Positions 42,086 to 50,982 of a stretch of 64,000 nucleotides of DNA are shown in pieces. The stretch is from the NCBI RefSeq assembly GCF_001263205.1, contig NZ_CP012333.1, positions 1,116,001 through 1,180,000 on the forward strand, in the 5' to 3' direction. The notes under the pieces are model-generated. The model made no database searches, had not been told where the DNA came from, and worked only from the letters and a program-made list of their open reading frames with translations. The stretch's first letter is position 1; the number at the start of each line of letters is the position of its first letter. Origin of the DNA: Labilithrix luteola (lineage in GTDB: Bacteria > Myxococcota_A > Polyangia > Polyangiales > Polyangiaceae). Made by a program: the position numbers and the translations under genes.

Positions 42086-43951
42086 ATGGGGCGCATCCGG
42101 AAGCTCTCGGACGAGCTGGCGAACCAGATCGCCGCCGGCGAGGTCGTCGAGCGTCCGTCGAGCATCGTGAAGGAGCTCGTCGAGAACTCGCTCGACGCAG
42201 GCGCCACGCGCATCGTCGTCGACATCGAGCAAGGCGGGCGAACGCTCATTCGCGTCACCGACGACGGCGAAGGGATGACCGCCGACGACGCCGTCGCCTG
42301 CTTCGATCGCCACGCGACGAGCAAGATCGCGAAGATCGCCGACCTCGCCGCGCTCGGCACCTTCGGCTTCCGCGGCGAGGCGATCCCCAGCATCGCCTCC
42401 GTCTCGCGCCTGCTGCTGCGCACGCGGCCCCGCGGCGGCAACGAGGGCGTCGAGGTCTACGCCGAAGGAACGGGGCCTGGTCCCGCGCAGCCCGCGGGTG
42501 GCGCCGTCGGCACCACGATCGAAGTCCGCGATCTGTTCTTCAACGTCCCCGCGCGCCGGAAGTTCCTCAAGGCCACGGCAACCGAGAGCGCGCACGTCGG
42601 CGACGTGATCCTCGGCGCGGCTCTCGCACGTCCCGACGTGACCTTCGTGCTCTCACGCGACGGCCGCGTCGTTCGCGAATACCTGCGCGCAGCCACCCGC
42701 GCCGATCGCGTGCGCACGGCCCTCACCGGCGAGAAGCTCGCCGAATGCCTCGTCGAACGCGGGCCCATCCGCGTCGAAGCGTTGCTCGCACCTCCCGAAC
42801 GCGCACGTGCCGGCACGACCGGTCTCTCGTTGCTCGTCAACGGGAGGCACGTCCGCGATCGCCTCTTCGCACGCGCCGTCGCACAAAGCTACGGCTCCGT
42901 TCTGGAGAGCGGCCGTTACCCCGTCGGCGTGGTGTGGCTCGACGTTCCGCCCGACGTCGTCGACGTGAACGTGCACCCGCAGAAGGCCGAGGTGCGCTTC
43001 GCGGACGCGCGAGGCATCTTCGACGCGATTACGCGCGAGCTCGGGGCAGCGCTGTCGAAAGCGTTTGGCCTTCCGACGCTCGGAGGCACGCCCGGCGCTC
43101 CGTGGGCGCGTCCTCCCGGATGGTCCGCGGGCCCTCGCTCAGGTCCACCCGCGTGGGTCACCGCATCGCGAACCAAGGAATCCGACGCAAGCGCCGAAGT
43201 GGAGGTGTACGAGCCACCGCCGATGCCTCTCTTCGACGTGCGCGAGCCGATGGCAACATCGGCATCGACGTCGCGCGGCGAGCTTCCTCCGCCCCTGCCG
43301 CTTCCGACCACGAATCTGTTCGCGGAACGAAGCGAGCCTGCTGCGCCGGCGACGGATCTCTTCGGCGGCGAGAGCCTCTATGCCTCGCTCAGGTTCGTCG
43401 GCCAGGTGAAGGCCACCTTCCTCGTCTGCGAAGGCAACGACGGACTTTACGTCCTCGATCAACACGCCGCCGCCGAACGCGTCACGTTCGATCGCCTGCG
43501 TCGCGCCTATGCGAGCCGCGGGCTCGGCATCCAGAAGCTCCTTTTGCCCGAGGTCGTCGAGCTCACGCCGAGCGAAGTCGCGCTGCTCGAAGATCAAGCG
43601 GACGAAATCGCCAGCCTTGGCGTCGAAGTGCGCGCCGTCGGAGAGAGCGCCGTCGCGGTGCACGGCGTTCCCGATCTGCTCGCGCGCGCACAACCCGCCC
43701 GTATCGTGCGTGACCTCGCCGCCGAGCTCTCGCGCGCCGCCGGGAGGCCGTTCCGCGGCGCGATCGACCTCGTGCTCGCGACGATGGCCTGTCACGGATC
43801 GATTCGCGCTGGCGATGCCATCTCACGCGAGGAGGCCGAGGCACTCCTTCGCGCCCTCGATCAAGTCGACTTCGCCGGACATTGCCCTCACGGCAGGCCG
43901 GTCATCATGCGGCTCTCGTTCGGAGAGCTGGAGAGACGCGTTGGAAGGTAG
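42086..43951 (+). CDS. mutL: DNA mismatch repair protein MutL
   Basis: This 621-residue GHKL ATPase acts in mismatch repair. The N-terminus has IAAGEVVERPSSIVKELVENSLDAGA with catalytic Glu30, then DDGEGM and GFRGEAI; the transducer domain has NVHPQKAEVRF. The C-terminal dimerisation/endonuclease domain carries a DQHAAAER motif at 458-465, ACHGS and CPHGRP. These are the metal-site motifs of endonuclease-type MutL (as in Bacillus), not Escherichia coli MutL. The last acidic residue of DQHA-x2-E-x4-E is Asp469 instead of Glu. miaA starts within its last 11 bases. Confidence 0.95.
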   Translation: MGRIRKLSDELANQIAAGEVVERPSSIVKELVENSLDAGATRIVVDIEQGGRTLIRVTDDGEGMTADDAVACFDRHATSKIAKIADLAALGTFGFRGEAIPSIASVSRLLLRTRPRGGNEGVEVYAEGTGPGPAQPAGGAVGTTIEVRDLFFNVPARRKFLKATATESAHVGDVILGAALARPDVTFVLSRDGRVVREYLRAATRADRVRTALTGEKLAECLVERGPIRVEALLAPPERARAGTTGLSLLVNGRHVRDRLFARAVAQSYGSVLESGRYPVGVVWLDVPPDVVDVNVHPQKAEVRFADARGIFDAITRELGAALSKAFGLPTLGGTPGAPWARPPGWSAGPRSGPPAWVTASRTKESDASAEVEVYEPPPMPLFDVREPMATSASTSRGELPPPLPLPTTNLFAERSEPAAPATDLFGGESLYASLRFVGQVKATFLVCEGNDGLYVLDQHAAAERVTFDRLRRAYASRGLGIQKLLLPEVVELTPSEVALLEDQADEIASLGVEVRAVGESAVAVHGVPDLLARAQPARIVRDLAAELSRAAGRPFRGAIDLVLATMACHGSIRAGDAISREEAEALLRALDQVDFAGHCPHGRPVIMRLSFGELERRVGR

Positions 43952-44864
43952 TTCGGATTCCGTTTTCGCGCGCCGCGTCGACCGCGCCGTCGCGCTCGCC
44001 ACCGAGAAGCCCTCGCGGTTGCTGGCCGTCGTGGGGCCCACAGCGAGCGGCAAGACCGATCTCGCCATTGCCGTGTGTGAGCGCATCGGCGGTGAGATCG
44101 TTTCGGCAGACAGCGTGCAGATCTACCGCCACTTCGACATCGGGTCGGGCAAGCCTTCGGCCGAAGAGCGCGCCCGCGCTCCTCATCATCTGATCGACTC
44201 GTTCGATCCGCTCGAGCCGATCGACGCGGTCGGTTACGCACGACTCGCCGAGGCCGCGATTGCGGAGGTACGTGCGCGCGGCAAAGTCCCCGTGCTCTGC
44301 GGCGGCACCTTCTTCTGGGTTCGCTCGCTCGTGCTCGGCCTGGTCGACACGCCTGCTGCCGATCCGGTCATCCGCGCGCGTCACAAGGAGATCGCCGAGC
44401 AGCAAGGTCGGCCCGCGCTCCACGCGATGCTCGCCGAGAAAGATCCCGCATCCGCGCAGCGGCTCCACCCGAATGACGTCGTGCGCGTGAGCCGCGCGCT
44501 CGAAGTCTTCGAGCTCTCCGGCAAACCCATGTCCGAGTGGCAGGCCGAGCACGGCTTCCGCGAGACGAAGATCGACGCGGCGCTCGTCGGCGTTCGCACC
44601 GAGCCCGCCGAGCTGACCGAACGCATCGCTCGTCGCGTCGACGGCTGGCTAGCCCAGGGCTGGATCGACGAAGTGAGCAGCCTCGTCGAGCGCGGCTACG
44701 GCAACGCGCGTGCGATGGCCTCGGTCGGCTACAAAGAGGTCCACGCCTTCGTACGCGGAGAGCTCCCGCGCGAAGCGTTGCGCGACGCCATCGTGCAGTC
44801 GACGCGTATCTTCGCGCGGCGGCAGCGCACGTGGCTCAATCACGCGAACGTCGAGTGGCTCTGA
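43941..44864 (+). CDS. miaA: tRNA dimethylallyltransferase MiaA
   Basis: MiaA adds the dimethylallyl group to A37 of tRNAs reading UNN codons. The 307-residue protein has the P-loop GPTASGKT (32-39), catalytic-region SADSVQIYRHFDIGSGKP with Asp57, HHLIDSFDP, GGTFFWVRSL and RALEVFELSGKPMSEWQ. The start is a TTG with GGAGAG five bases upstream, overlapping mutL by 11 bases; no in-frame ATG precedes the P-loop. mutL-miaA pairing is frequent in bacteria. Length and motifs are normal. Confidence 0.94.
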   Translation: MEGSSDSVFARRVDRAVALATEKPSRLLAVVGPTASGKTDLAIAVCERIGGEIVSADSVQIYRHFDIGSGKPSAEERARAPHHLIDSFDPLEPIDAVGYARLAEAAIAEVRARGKVPVLCGGTFFWVRSLVLGLVDTPAADPVIRARHKEIAEQQGRPALHAMLAEKDPASAQRLHPNDVVRVSRALEVFELSGKPMSEWQAEHGFRETKIDAALVGVRTEPAELTERIARRVDGWLAQGWIDEVSSLVERGYGNARAMASVGYKEVHAFVRGELPREALRDAIVQSTRIFARRQRTWLNHANVEWL

Positions 44865-45019
44865 AAACTACGACGTAAACGGCCTTCCCTGTAAGGAGAG
44901 CGGCCCCCACGTGCTCCCACTCGTTGTGCTCGGAGACGTCGGAATTATGGGCTTGTCTCCGTGCGCCAGGTAAATTGTTGCGTCGCAGCGACGACAGCCG
45001 TCGCGCGAGAGGAGATGCG

Positions 45020-47128
45020 ATGAGCCGTTGGACGCTCGGAATCGGGCTCGCGGTAGCGCTGGGTGCAGGCCTGGCGGTAGGCGCTTGTGGAAGTGACTCG
45101 ACGGACGGCTCCAGCCCGACCGGCAGCAGCGGAGACAACGGTTCCTCCGGAGGTTTCGACGTCGACGGCGGCGGCGTTGCGGACGTCGAGTTCGACATCT
45201 CTCCGCTCAATCCCGTCCTCACAGCGACGGGCAGCCCCGTGTCGCAGCAGTTCCACGCGTTTGCAAAGGGCACGCAGCAGGAACTACCGGCGTCGTGGTC
45301 ACTCGACGTCGGAACGCTCGGCGACATCCAGGTCAACGGCGGTCTCTTCACCGCCAACGGCTTCGTCGGCGGCGTGGCCATGGTCACCGCCAAGATCGGA
45401 AGCCGCACGGCGCAGACCTCGGTGACCGTCAACGTGTCCCTCGTCGATGCCAATGGTCTCAGCGCAGGAGATCAATCGGCTCTCACGGCCGGCGGCCCGC
45501 TCACGGGCGACTCGGCGTTCAAGTGGCTCTATCCGTACGACGCCACGGTCTTCCCGCGCGGTCTTCGCTCACCGCTCATCCAGTTCGCGGGTACGAATGC
45601 CGACCAGGCGCTCGTTCGCTTCCAGTCGAAGCACTTCACGTACGACGCGTTCTTCGGCGCATCGAACGGGCACGTCGCCCTCGACGAGAACCGCTGGCGC
45701 ACGATTACGCAGAGCGCCTCGGGGAGCGACACCGTCAAGGTCTCGCTCACGAAGAAGAGCGGCGGCGTCGTCGTGGGTCCGGTCGAGGAGACCTGGACGA
45801 TCGCTCCGGCGAGCTTGCAGGGCACCGTCTATTACAACACGTACGACACACCCCAGGCCGGCGGCACGGGCGCGATCCTCAAGGTACGCCCGGGGTCGAA
45901 AGACGACGCCGCGGTTCTCCAGGCGGGCTGCTCGGTCTGCCATAGCGTCGCGGCGAACGGCACCGTCATCGCGACGGGCATCGATTGGGGCGACGGCGAC
46001 CCGAAGAACAGCGGCATGTTCTCCGTCGACAAGTCCGGCAACGCCACGGCCGGCCACGCACAGCCCAAGGGGGCTTACGCGTTCGCGGCGCTGACGCCCG
46101 ACGCCAAATACATGATGACCCACTCGAACAACGGGGGCGGCGTCCGCGGCCTCACGAACGCGAGCGGCCAGTATTCGACCCTCGTCGATCCGACGACGGG
46201 CACGCCGGTCCCGGGCGTCCAGGGCTGGGGTGCGACGGAGCAGGCGCAGATGCCGTCGTTTTCACCCGACGGCAAGTTCATCGTCTTCAACGATCGCAAG
46301 GTCGACAACACGGGCAAGTCTCTCACGATGATGTCCTTCGACCAGGCGACGCTCACCTTCTCGGCCGCGACGGCGCTCTGGAGCGATCCCCACTTCGCCG
46401 CTTGGCCGGCATTCCTGCCCGACTCGAAGGCCATCGTCTTCCACTCCGGCTCGCGGTCGGACACGGTCATCGATTTCGGGACGCAGAAAGGGAACAACGG
46501 CGACATTTACCTCGTCGATGTCGCCACCAAGCAGCGCGCGGCGCTCCCCGCGCTCAACGGCTTCAACGGCACCGACACGGCGATGGGCACGCCATACCTC
46601 CCCTATGGCGAAGCAGCCGAAGGCCACCTGAACTTCGAGCCCACCGTGCTGCCCGTCGCGTCGGGCGGCTACTTCTGGGTCGTCTTCACGAGCCGCCGCT
46701 GTTACGGCAAGCTCCTGCCCGCGTCGACGGACCCGTGGGGAACCGGCCCAGGCACAGACGAGCGGAGCCCGCGCAAGAAGCTGTGGGTCGCGGCGATCGA
46801 CATCAACCCGACGCCGGGCAAGGACCGCAGCCACCCCGCCTTCTACCTCCCCGGTCAGGAGCTCGGCACCGGCAACATGCGCGGCTTCTGGGCGCTCGAC
46901 CCCTGCCACGCGAACGGCGAGTCGTGCGAGTCCGGTGACGAGTGTTGCGGCGGCTACTGCCGTCAGGCCGACGGGGCCGACGGCGGCACGGGGTTCGTCT
47001 GCACCGACAAGCCCTCGGGCTGCGCGCAGGACTTCGAGAAGTGCACGACGGCTGCCGACTGCTGCGGCTCGAACGGCAGCAGCGTCCAGTGCATCAACGG
47101 GCACTGCGCGTCGGGCGGCCCGAAGTGA
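45020..47128 (+). CDS. Large lipoprotein with propeller, CXXCH and Cys-rich tail
   Basis: This 702-residue lipoprotein (lipobox VGAC, Ser/Gly-rich linker) is modular. An Ig-like domain (about 55-145) is followed by a beta-rich region with one haem-type motif Cys304-SV-Cys307-His308. TolB/PD40-like propeller blades come next (MPSFSPDGKFIVFNDRK, WPAFLPDSKAIVFHSGS). The tail holds about a dozen cysteines in two knottin-like clusters (CESGDECCGGYC, CTTAADCCG). GAGAGGAG precedes the ATG. It looks like a surface-exposed binding or redox protein. Function unknown. Confidence 0.75.
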   Translation: MSRWTLGIGLAVALGAGLAVGACGSDSTDGSSPTGSSGDNGSSGGFDVDGGGVADVEFDISPLNPVLTATGSPVSQQFHAFAKGTQQELPASWSLDVGTLGDIQVNGGLFTANGFVGGVAMVTAKIGSRTAQTSVTVNVSLVDANGLSAGDQSALTAGGPLTGDSAFKWLYPYDATVFPRGLRSPLIQFAGTNADQALVRFQSKHFTYDAFFGASNGHVALDENRWRTITQSASGSDTVKVSLTKKSGGVVVGPVEETWTIAPASLQGTVYYNTYDTPQAGGTGAILKVRPGSKDDAAVLQAGCSVCHSVAANGTVIATGIDWGDGDPKNSGMFSVDKSGNATAGHAQPKGAYAFAALTPDAKYMMTHSNNGGGVRGLTNASGQYSTLVDPTTGTPVPGVQGWGATEQAQMPSFSPDGKFIVFNDRKVDNTGKSLTMMSFDQATLTFSAATALWSDPHFAAWPAFLPDSKAIVFHSGSRSDTVIDFGTQKGNNGDIYLVDVATKQRAALPALNGFNGTDTAMGTPYLPYGEAAEGHLNFEPTVLPVASGGYFWVVFTSRRCYGKLLPASTDPWGTGPGTDERSPRKKLWVAAIDINPTPGKDRSHPAFYLPGQELGTGNMRGFWALDPCHANGESCESGDECCGGYCRQADGADGGTGFVCTDKPSGCAQDFEKCTTAADCCGSNGSSVQCINGHCASGGPK

Positions 47129-47179
47129 TGCGATGATCACGCGGCGCAACGCCGCCGGGTGTTGCGCCGTTCGTCGTGT

Positions 47180-47208
47180 CTGATTCGTTCGACGAGAGGC
47201 TGTACAAT
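47180..47208 (+). promoter_or_regulatory. Candidate promoter with leaderless start
   Basis: CTGATT (47180-47185), a 17-bp spacer and TACAAT (47203-47208, five of six consensus). The ATG at 47215 is exactly seven bases after the -10, so transcription would start on its A. No Shine-Dalgarno sequence is present. Confidence 0.5.
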
Positions 47209-47214
47209 TTCCCC

Positions 47215-47910
47215 ATGAAGTCGGCTTACGCGCGGGCGGTCGAGCTCGTCGATCGCCTGGGGATCTGCCTGGTTTTCCCGCTCGAAAACCGCGCGGAGCC
47301 GCCTTCACTCTGGAACGGCCTGCATCCCCGCAGCAAGATGCGCTGGGACTGGGACGAGAACGCCGACCCCCGCGTCGTGTCGCTTTGGCACTTGCGCGAG
47401 AAGCTCGCGCGCTCGGGCGACGTGGCCTACGCGAAGTGGTTCCGCGGCAGGGCCACGTTCTTCTCGCTCCCGGTCTTCCACGCGTTGCTCGGGACGTTCG
47501 CGAAGAAGCGCATCGACATCTTCCGTGGTCTGCCGCGCGAGTCGATGGACATCCTGGATCTGTTGCGCGAGAGCTCGCCCCGTTCCACGAAGCAGATCCG
47601 CGCCGACATGGATCTCAAGGGCCGTGCCTTCGAAAGCATCTTCACGCACGCCATGAAGGCGCTGTGGTCGCGCCTGCTCATCGTGGGCGTCGGAGAAGTG
47701 GCCGACGGCGCATTTCCTTCGCTCGCCGTCGCGGCGACGGAGACGATGTTCGAAGACGTCTGGCTCGCGCGCGAAGCCGTTCCCGGCGCCTCGGCGAAGA
47801 GGCTCGAAGACGTCCTCGCCAAGCACCCCGTCTTCGCCCGCGAGCTGAAGAAGACGACGGACGAGCTGAAAAAGCAGCCCCTCCTGCCGCTCGACGACGA
47901 GTTCGGCTGA
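47215..47910 (+). CDS. Unknown conserved-looking protein, possibly winged-helix
   Basis: This 231-residue cytoplasmic protein was not securely recognised. The N-terminal part (YARAVELVDRLGICLVFPLENR...LWNGLHP) and the central FRGLPRESMDILDLLRESSPRSTKQIRADMDLKG look like a DNA-binding or winged-helix context. The latter resembles the helix-turn-helix part of AlkZ/YcaQ-type glycosylase relatives, but this is a weak impression. The ATG at 47215 fits a leaderless promoter; GTG 47176 in frame would add 13 residues. It stands between the large lipoprotein gene and the convergent hydrolase gene. Confidence 0.6.
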   Translation: MKSAYARAVELVDRLGICLVFPLENRAEPPSLWNGLHPRSKMRWDWDENADPRVVSLWHLREKLARSGDVAYAKWFRGRATFFSLPVFHALLGTFAKKRIDIFRGLPRESMDILDLLRESSPRSTKQIRADMDLKGRAFESIFTHAMKALWSRLLIVGVGEVADGAFPSLAVAATETMFEDVWLAREAVPGASAKRLEDVLAKHPVFARELKKTTDELKKQPLLPLDDEFG

Positions 47911-47914
47911 CGAC

Positions 47915-48748
47915 CTACTTGGCGTCTTTGGCCCGGGTCTTCGTCGACGCCGAACGCAGATACGCGACGGCGTGAGCCACGTGGATGTCCGAGAACATGT
48001 GCCCGACCTGCTGCTCGTCGGCGCGGTACGGAAAACCGTGAGCCGCAAGCGCGCCCGCGAACGCGCGCGAGTGCGAAGCCGTTTGCGAGTCGGTCGCGCA
48101 CACGCCGACGAACACCGGCGGACGCCGCGCGGGCTGGGCGATCGCCCCGAAGGGCGTGCCGCCCGCGAAGACCGCGTAGCCGTCGACCTTCGCGCGGTCA
48201 CGAATGGCGAGCGAGCTCGTGAAGTACGCGCCGCTCGAGAACCCCATGACGAACACGTCGTCGAATGGACGGCCATTGCGCGCCTCGAGCTGCTTCTTGG
48301 CCGCCATCCAGGAGTCGATCAGCTTCTCTTCGACGTCTTCCGACTTCGAGCCGGGCCATAGGTAGCCGGACTCGCGCAGCGGTGAGCGCGGGAAGATCGC
48401 TTCGAAACCGCTCTGCTTGGCCTGACGCGCGAGCGCGCGTTCCTGGTTGAACTGCCAGTCGGTGTTCTTGGCGATCGCGCCGTGCAGGAAGATGACGAGC
48501 GTCCGACGACCGTCGCGCTCGTTGCCCGCGCCGACGTGGCAGATGTCGCTCGTCAGGGCGTCGAACTCGGGCGCGCACCACGGAAACGGGCCCGAAGGCT
48601 TGGACGCACCATTCGTGCTGGTCGACACACGCCCGAAGCGCTTCGGCGCGGCTTCGGCAGTCGGAAGCATGCACGTTACACTGAGCGCAACGCCGAGCAC
48701 GACCGGCTTGATGAGACCAAATCTCGATACGGCAGAGTTGGGTCGCAT
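47915..48748 (-). CDS. Secreted alpha/beta hydrolase, esterase/PHB-depolymerase-like
   Basis: This 277-residue exported hydrolase has a signal peptide (about 1-33), an oxyanion-loop HG in LVIFLHGA (about 84-91), and the nucleophile elbow GFSSG with Ser171. Asp220 (CATDSQT) and His250 (VGHMF) complete a Ser-Asp-His triad. The build is like feruloyl-esterase or polyhydroxybutyrate-depolymerase relatives, so an ester substrate is likely but not specified. It is transcribed alone; repeat copy 2 lies directly upstream of its start, which may affect its expression. Confidence 0.82.
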   Translation of the reverse strand: MRPNSAVSRFGLIKPVVLGVALSVTCMLPTAEAAPKRFGRVSTSTNGASKPSGPFPWCAPEFDALTSDICHVGAGNERDGRRTLVIFLHGAIAKNTDWQFNQERALARQAKQSGFEAIFPRSPLRESGYLWPGSKSEDVEEKLIDSWMAAKKQLEARNGRPFDDVFVMGFSSGAYFTSSLAIRDRAKVDGYAVFAGGTPFGAIAQPARRPPVFVGVCATDSQTASHSRAFAGALAAHGFPYRADEQQVGHMFSDIHVAHAVAYLRSASTKTRAKDAK

Positions 48749-48760
48749 GGGCCCGCGACC

Positions 48761-48897
48761 CTACTACGGCGACCTCTTGCACGGACCACGAATTTCGGGG
48801 CCCACGTTGGGCGAGGGCCCCGAAATTCATGGTCCTTTGCACAAGTCTGTCGCCACTCCGTTGACGATTCCCCAGCGCAACAGAGTTGCGCTGTCGG
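48761..48897 (-). repeat. Dispersed structured repeat, copy 2 (long form)
   Basis: This copy has about 137 bases. On the minus strand it begins with the terminal palindrome (48892-48874) and conserved segment, then the long hairpin: two 21-base arms (48783-48803 and 48815-48835, one mismatch) around an 11-base loop. The conserved end (ACGGCGACC side) lies at 48761. It lies between the hydrolase start and the PF10118 gene end. It shares layout and most bases with copy 3. Confidence 0.85.
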
Positions 48898-48987
48898 CAC
48901 GCAAGCTCGAGAGAGCGGTCTCGCGAAACGCCTTCAAGGCAGCGCTCTCGGCGTCGATTTAGCGCGAAGCGCAGTACTGAACGTACG

Positions 48988-49815
48988 TCAGGCCGGCGCG
49001 TGCGCGGCGCGTTCGTCGGTGATGCGCTGCGTGCGAAGCCACGCTTGAAGCAGATGACTGCTGTCGATGTCGTTCGGATGGAATCCGGGACGGAAGTACT
49101 TCACCCAGAGCGGCGCCATCCGCGGGAAGAGCCCCGGCTCGATGAACCAGAAGCGAAGGAGCTGGCCCCACTCGCGCAGCGAGAAGAGCGTCCCGTCGGT
49201 GCGCATCATCTTCACCTGGTGCTGGAGCACCTTGCCCCAGAAGACCAGGCTGGCGATGACCATCGTGCTCACGCGCTCGTAGTATGGAGCGCCGGCGGCG
49301 ATGTACACGTCGTAGGGAACGGACTTGTGCTCGCTCTCTTCGACCGCGTGCCAGCGCCACAACTCCGCCATCTTGGGATGCGCATGACCGAGCGCCTCGG
49401 GATTCTCGAGGAGCAAGTGGGCCATGATCGCCGTGTAGTGCTCGAGCGCGCAGGTGATCGCGAGCTGCACGCGCTTCGGGCTTCGCTTCTTCACGCGCTG
49501 GAGAAGCTTCGTGACGTCACGTTCGAGCGCCTCCGCCGGATAGCCCTGCGCCTCGAGCATCTCGTTGTAACGGGTGTGCTCGCGACCGTGGATGCCCTCT
49601 TGGTTGCAGAAAGCACGCACGGCTTCGCGGAGCGAATCGTCGGTCACGTAGCGATCGTGGGCACGAACGCTCGTGATGAAGAAACGCTCTCCCACGGGGA
49701 AGAACACCGAGAGGGCGTCGAAGAACGACGTGACCGATTTCCGTCCACCGTTCCAGTGGCGCGGAACGCCGTCGAGGTCGAACTCCACGTCGCGGACATT
49801 GGGAAGGGCCGTCAT
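48988..49815 (-). CDS. PF10118-type predicted metal-dependent hydrolase
   Basis: This 275-residue protein has the hallmarks of the PF10118 family: FFPVGERFFITSVRAHDRYV, FCNQEGIHGREHTRYNE, ALEHYTAIMA and WHAVEESEHKSVPYDVY. The Glu/His pairs in these helices suggest a di-metal site in a ferritin-like helical bundle. The reaction is unknown. The ATG at 49815 is divergent from an AraC-type regulator 76 bases away, which may control it. Confidence 0.82.
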   Translation of the reverse strand: MTALPNVRDVEFDLDGVPRHWNGGRKSVTSFFDALSVFFPVGERFFITSVRAHDRYVTDDSLREAVRAFCNQEGIHGREHTRYNEMLEAQGYPAEALERDVTKLLQRVKKRSPKRVQLAITCALEHYTAIMAHLLLENPEALGHAHPKMAELWRWHAVEESEHKSVPYDVYIAAGAPYYERVSTMVIASLVFWGKVLQHQVKMMRTDGTLFSLREWGQLLRFWFIEPGLFPRMAPLWVKYFRPGFHPNDIDSSHLLQAWLRTQRITDERAAHAPA

Positions 49816-49891
49816 CGTAGGAATTCTCTGTCCGCCCGGCTTGCCGTGGCAGGTCGGCGCGTGCCAATCTCTTGTCAGTTCGGGCCACGCG

Positions 49892-50911
49892 ATGACTACC
49901 CGTTCGGCTGAACCAAAGACCCTGGCCGCCATCCACGCCTTGCACGTGGCGGAGCTCGCGAAGCGGTGGGACATCGCTCCGCCGTCGCTGCTCGGCCCCT
50001 TGGGCCTGTCCGCCGAGACACTCGCGCCGCCCGACGCACGATTGCCCATCGTCGATTTCGTACGCCTCGTCGAACGCGCACGCGAGCTGACGCGCGAGCA
50101 GGCGTTGGGCTTCTACCTCGGCGTCGAAATGCGCGCCTCGGCGCACGGCTACGTCGGCCTTGCCGCGATGACCGCATCGACGCTCGGTGAGGCCCTCGAC
50201 CTCGCCCAGCGCTTCGCAGTCACGCGCACAGACGCGCTGTCCTTGCACATGGAGCGGAGCACCGGAGAGGCGGCGCTCGTCGTCGAAGAGCATGCCGACT
50301 TCGGCGACGCCCGCGACGTGGTGCTCTTCGCGCTGCTCTACGGCATCTGGCAGATCGGCAACGCGCTCACCGGGAAAAAGCTCGAAGGCTCGGCCGACTT
50401 CCAGATGCCCGAGCCGGCCTATTTCGCGCGCTTCGCGCACCTCGCGCCCGCGGTTCGCTTCAATCAGCCGAGCAATCGGCTTCGCTTCGACGACCGCCTT
50501 CTCTCGCTTCCGCTGCTCATGGCCGACCCGGTGGCCAAGCGCATGGCGCGCGAGCAATGTGAGCGCCTCCTCGAAGAGCTCGCGTCGTCGGAAGACATGG
50601 CCGTGCGGACGAAGAAGCTCATTTCGCGGAGCGACGGCGGCGTTCGCTCACTCGAAGAGGTCGCGCGCATGATGCACATGTCGACGCGCACCCTGAAGCG
50701 GCGGCTCGCCGAGGCAGGCGCCTCTTTCTCTGCGCTGCGCGACGAGGAACAGCAAGAAGCGGCCATGCGCCTCCTCGAGCGCGACGACCTGCCCATCGAG
50801 CGCATCGCCGAGCAGCTCGGCTATTCGGACGTCGCCAACTTCACGCGCGCCTTCCGGCGCTGGACGGCCCAGACCCCGGCCGCCTATCGCAAGAGCAAGG
50901 TCTCGGGCTGA
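49892..50911 (+). CDS. AraC-family regulator with Arabinose_bd-type N-terminal domain
   Basis: This 339-residue transcription regulator has an N-terminal sensor region (about 15-195) resembling the PF12625 type (FVRLVERARELTREQALGFYLG, GYVGLAAMTASTLGEAL). The C-terminal AraC DNA-binding domain has two helix-turn-helix motifs: VARMMHMSTRTLKRRLAEAG and IAEQLGYSDVANFTRAFRRWTAQTPAAYR. It is divergent from the PF10118 gene, so that gene is the obvious target. In relatives such regulators answer to fatty-acid or hydrophobic signals. Confidence 0.9.
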   Translation: MTTRSAEPKTLAAIHALHVAELAKRWDIAPPSLLGPLGLSAETLAPPDARLPIVDFVRLVERARELTREQALGFYLGVEMRASAHGYVGLAAMTASTLGEALDLAQRFAVTRTDALSLHMERSTGEAALVVEEHADFGDARDVVLFALLYGIWQIGNALTGKKLEGSADFQMPEPAYFARFAHLAPAVRFNQPSNRLRFDDRLLSLPLLMADPVAKRMAREQCERLLEELASSEDMAVRTKKLISRSDGGVRSLEEVARMMHMSTRTLKRRLAEAGASFSALRDEEQQEAAMRLLERDDLPIERIAEQLGYSDVANFTRAFRRWTAQTPAAYRKSKVSG

Positions 50912-50940
50912 CTCGCGCGCGACGGAGGATGGCGTTCAGC

Positions 50941-50969
50941 CTCGCGAGGGAACTGTCTTCCCTCGCGAG
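50941..50969. terminator. Hairpin between convergent genes
   Basis: This is a perfect 12-bp stem (CTCGCGAGGGAA / TTCCCTCGCGAG) with a CTGTC loop. It lies midway between the AraC gene stop and the stop of the acidic-protein gene. No T run follows on either strand, so it may be a bidirectional or Rho-assisted terminator. Confidence 0.5.
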
Positions 50970-50982
50970 CGAATCCCGAACG

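Noticed and set aside
48875..49911. Plus-strand frame opposite the PF10118 gene
   Set aside because: Arg/His-rich antisense; the PF10118 helix motifs are on the other strand.
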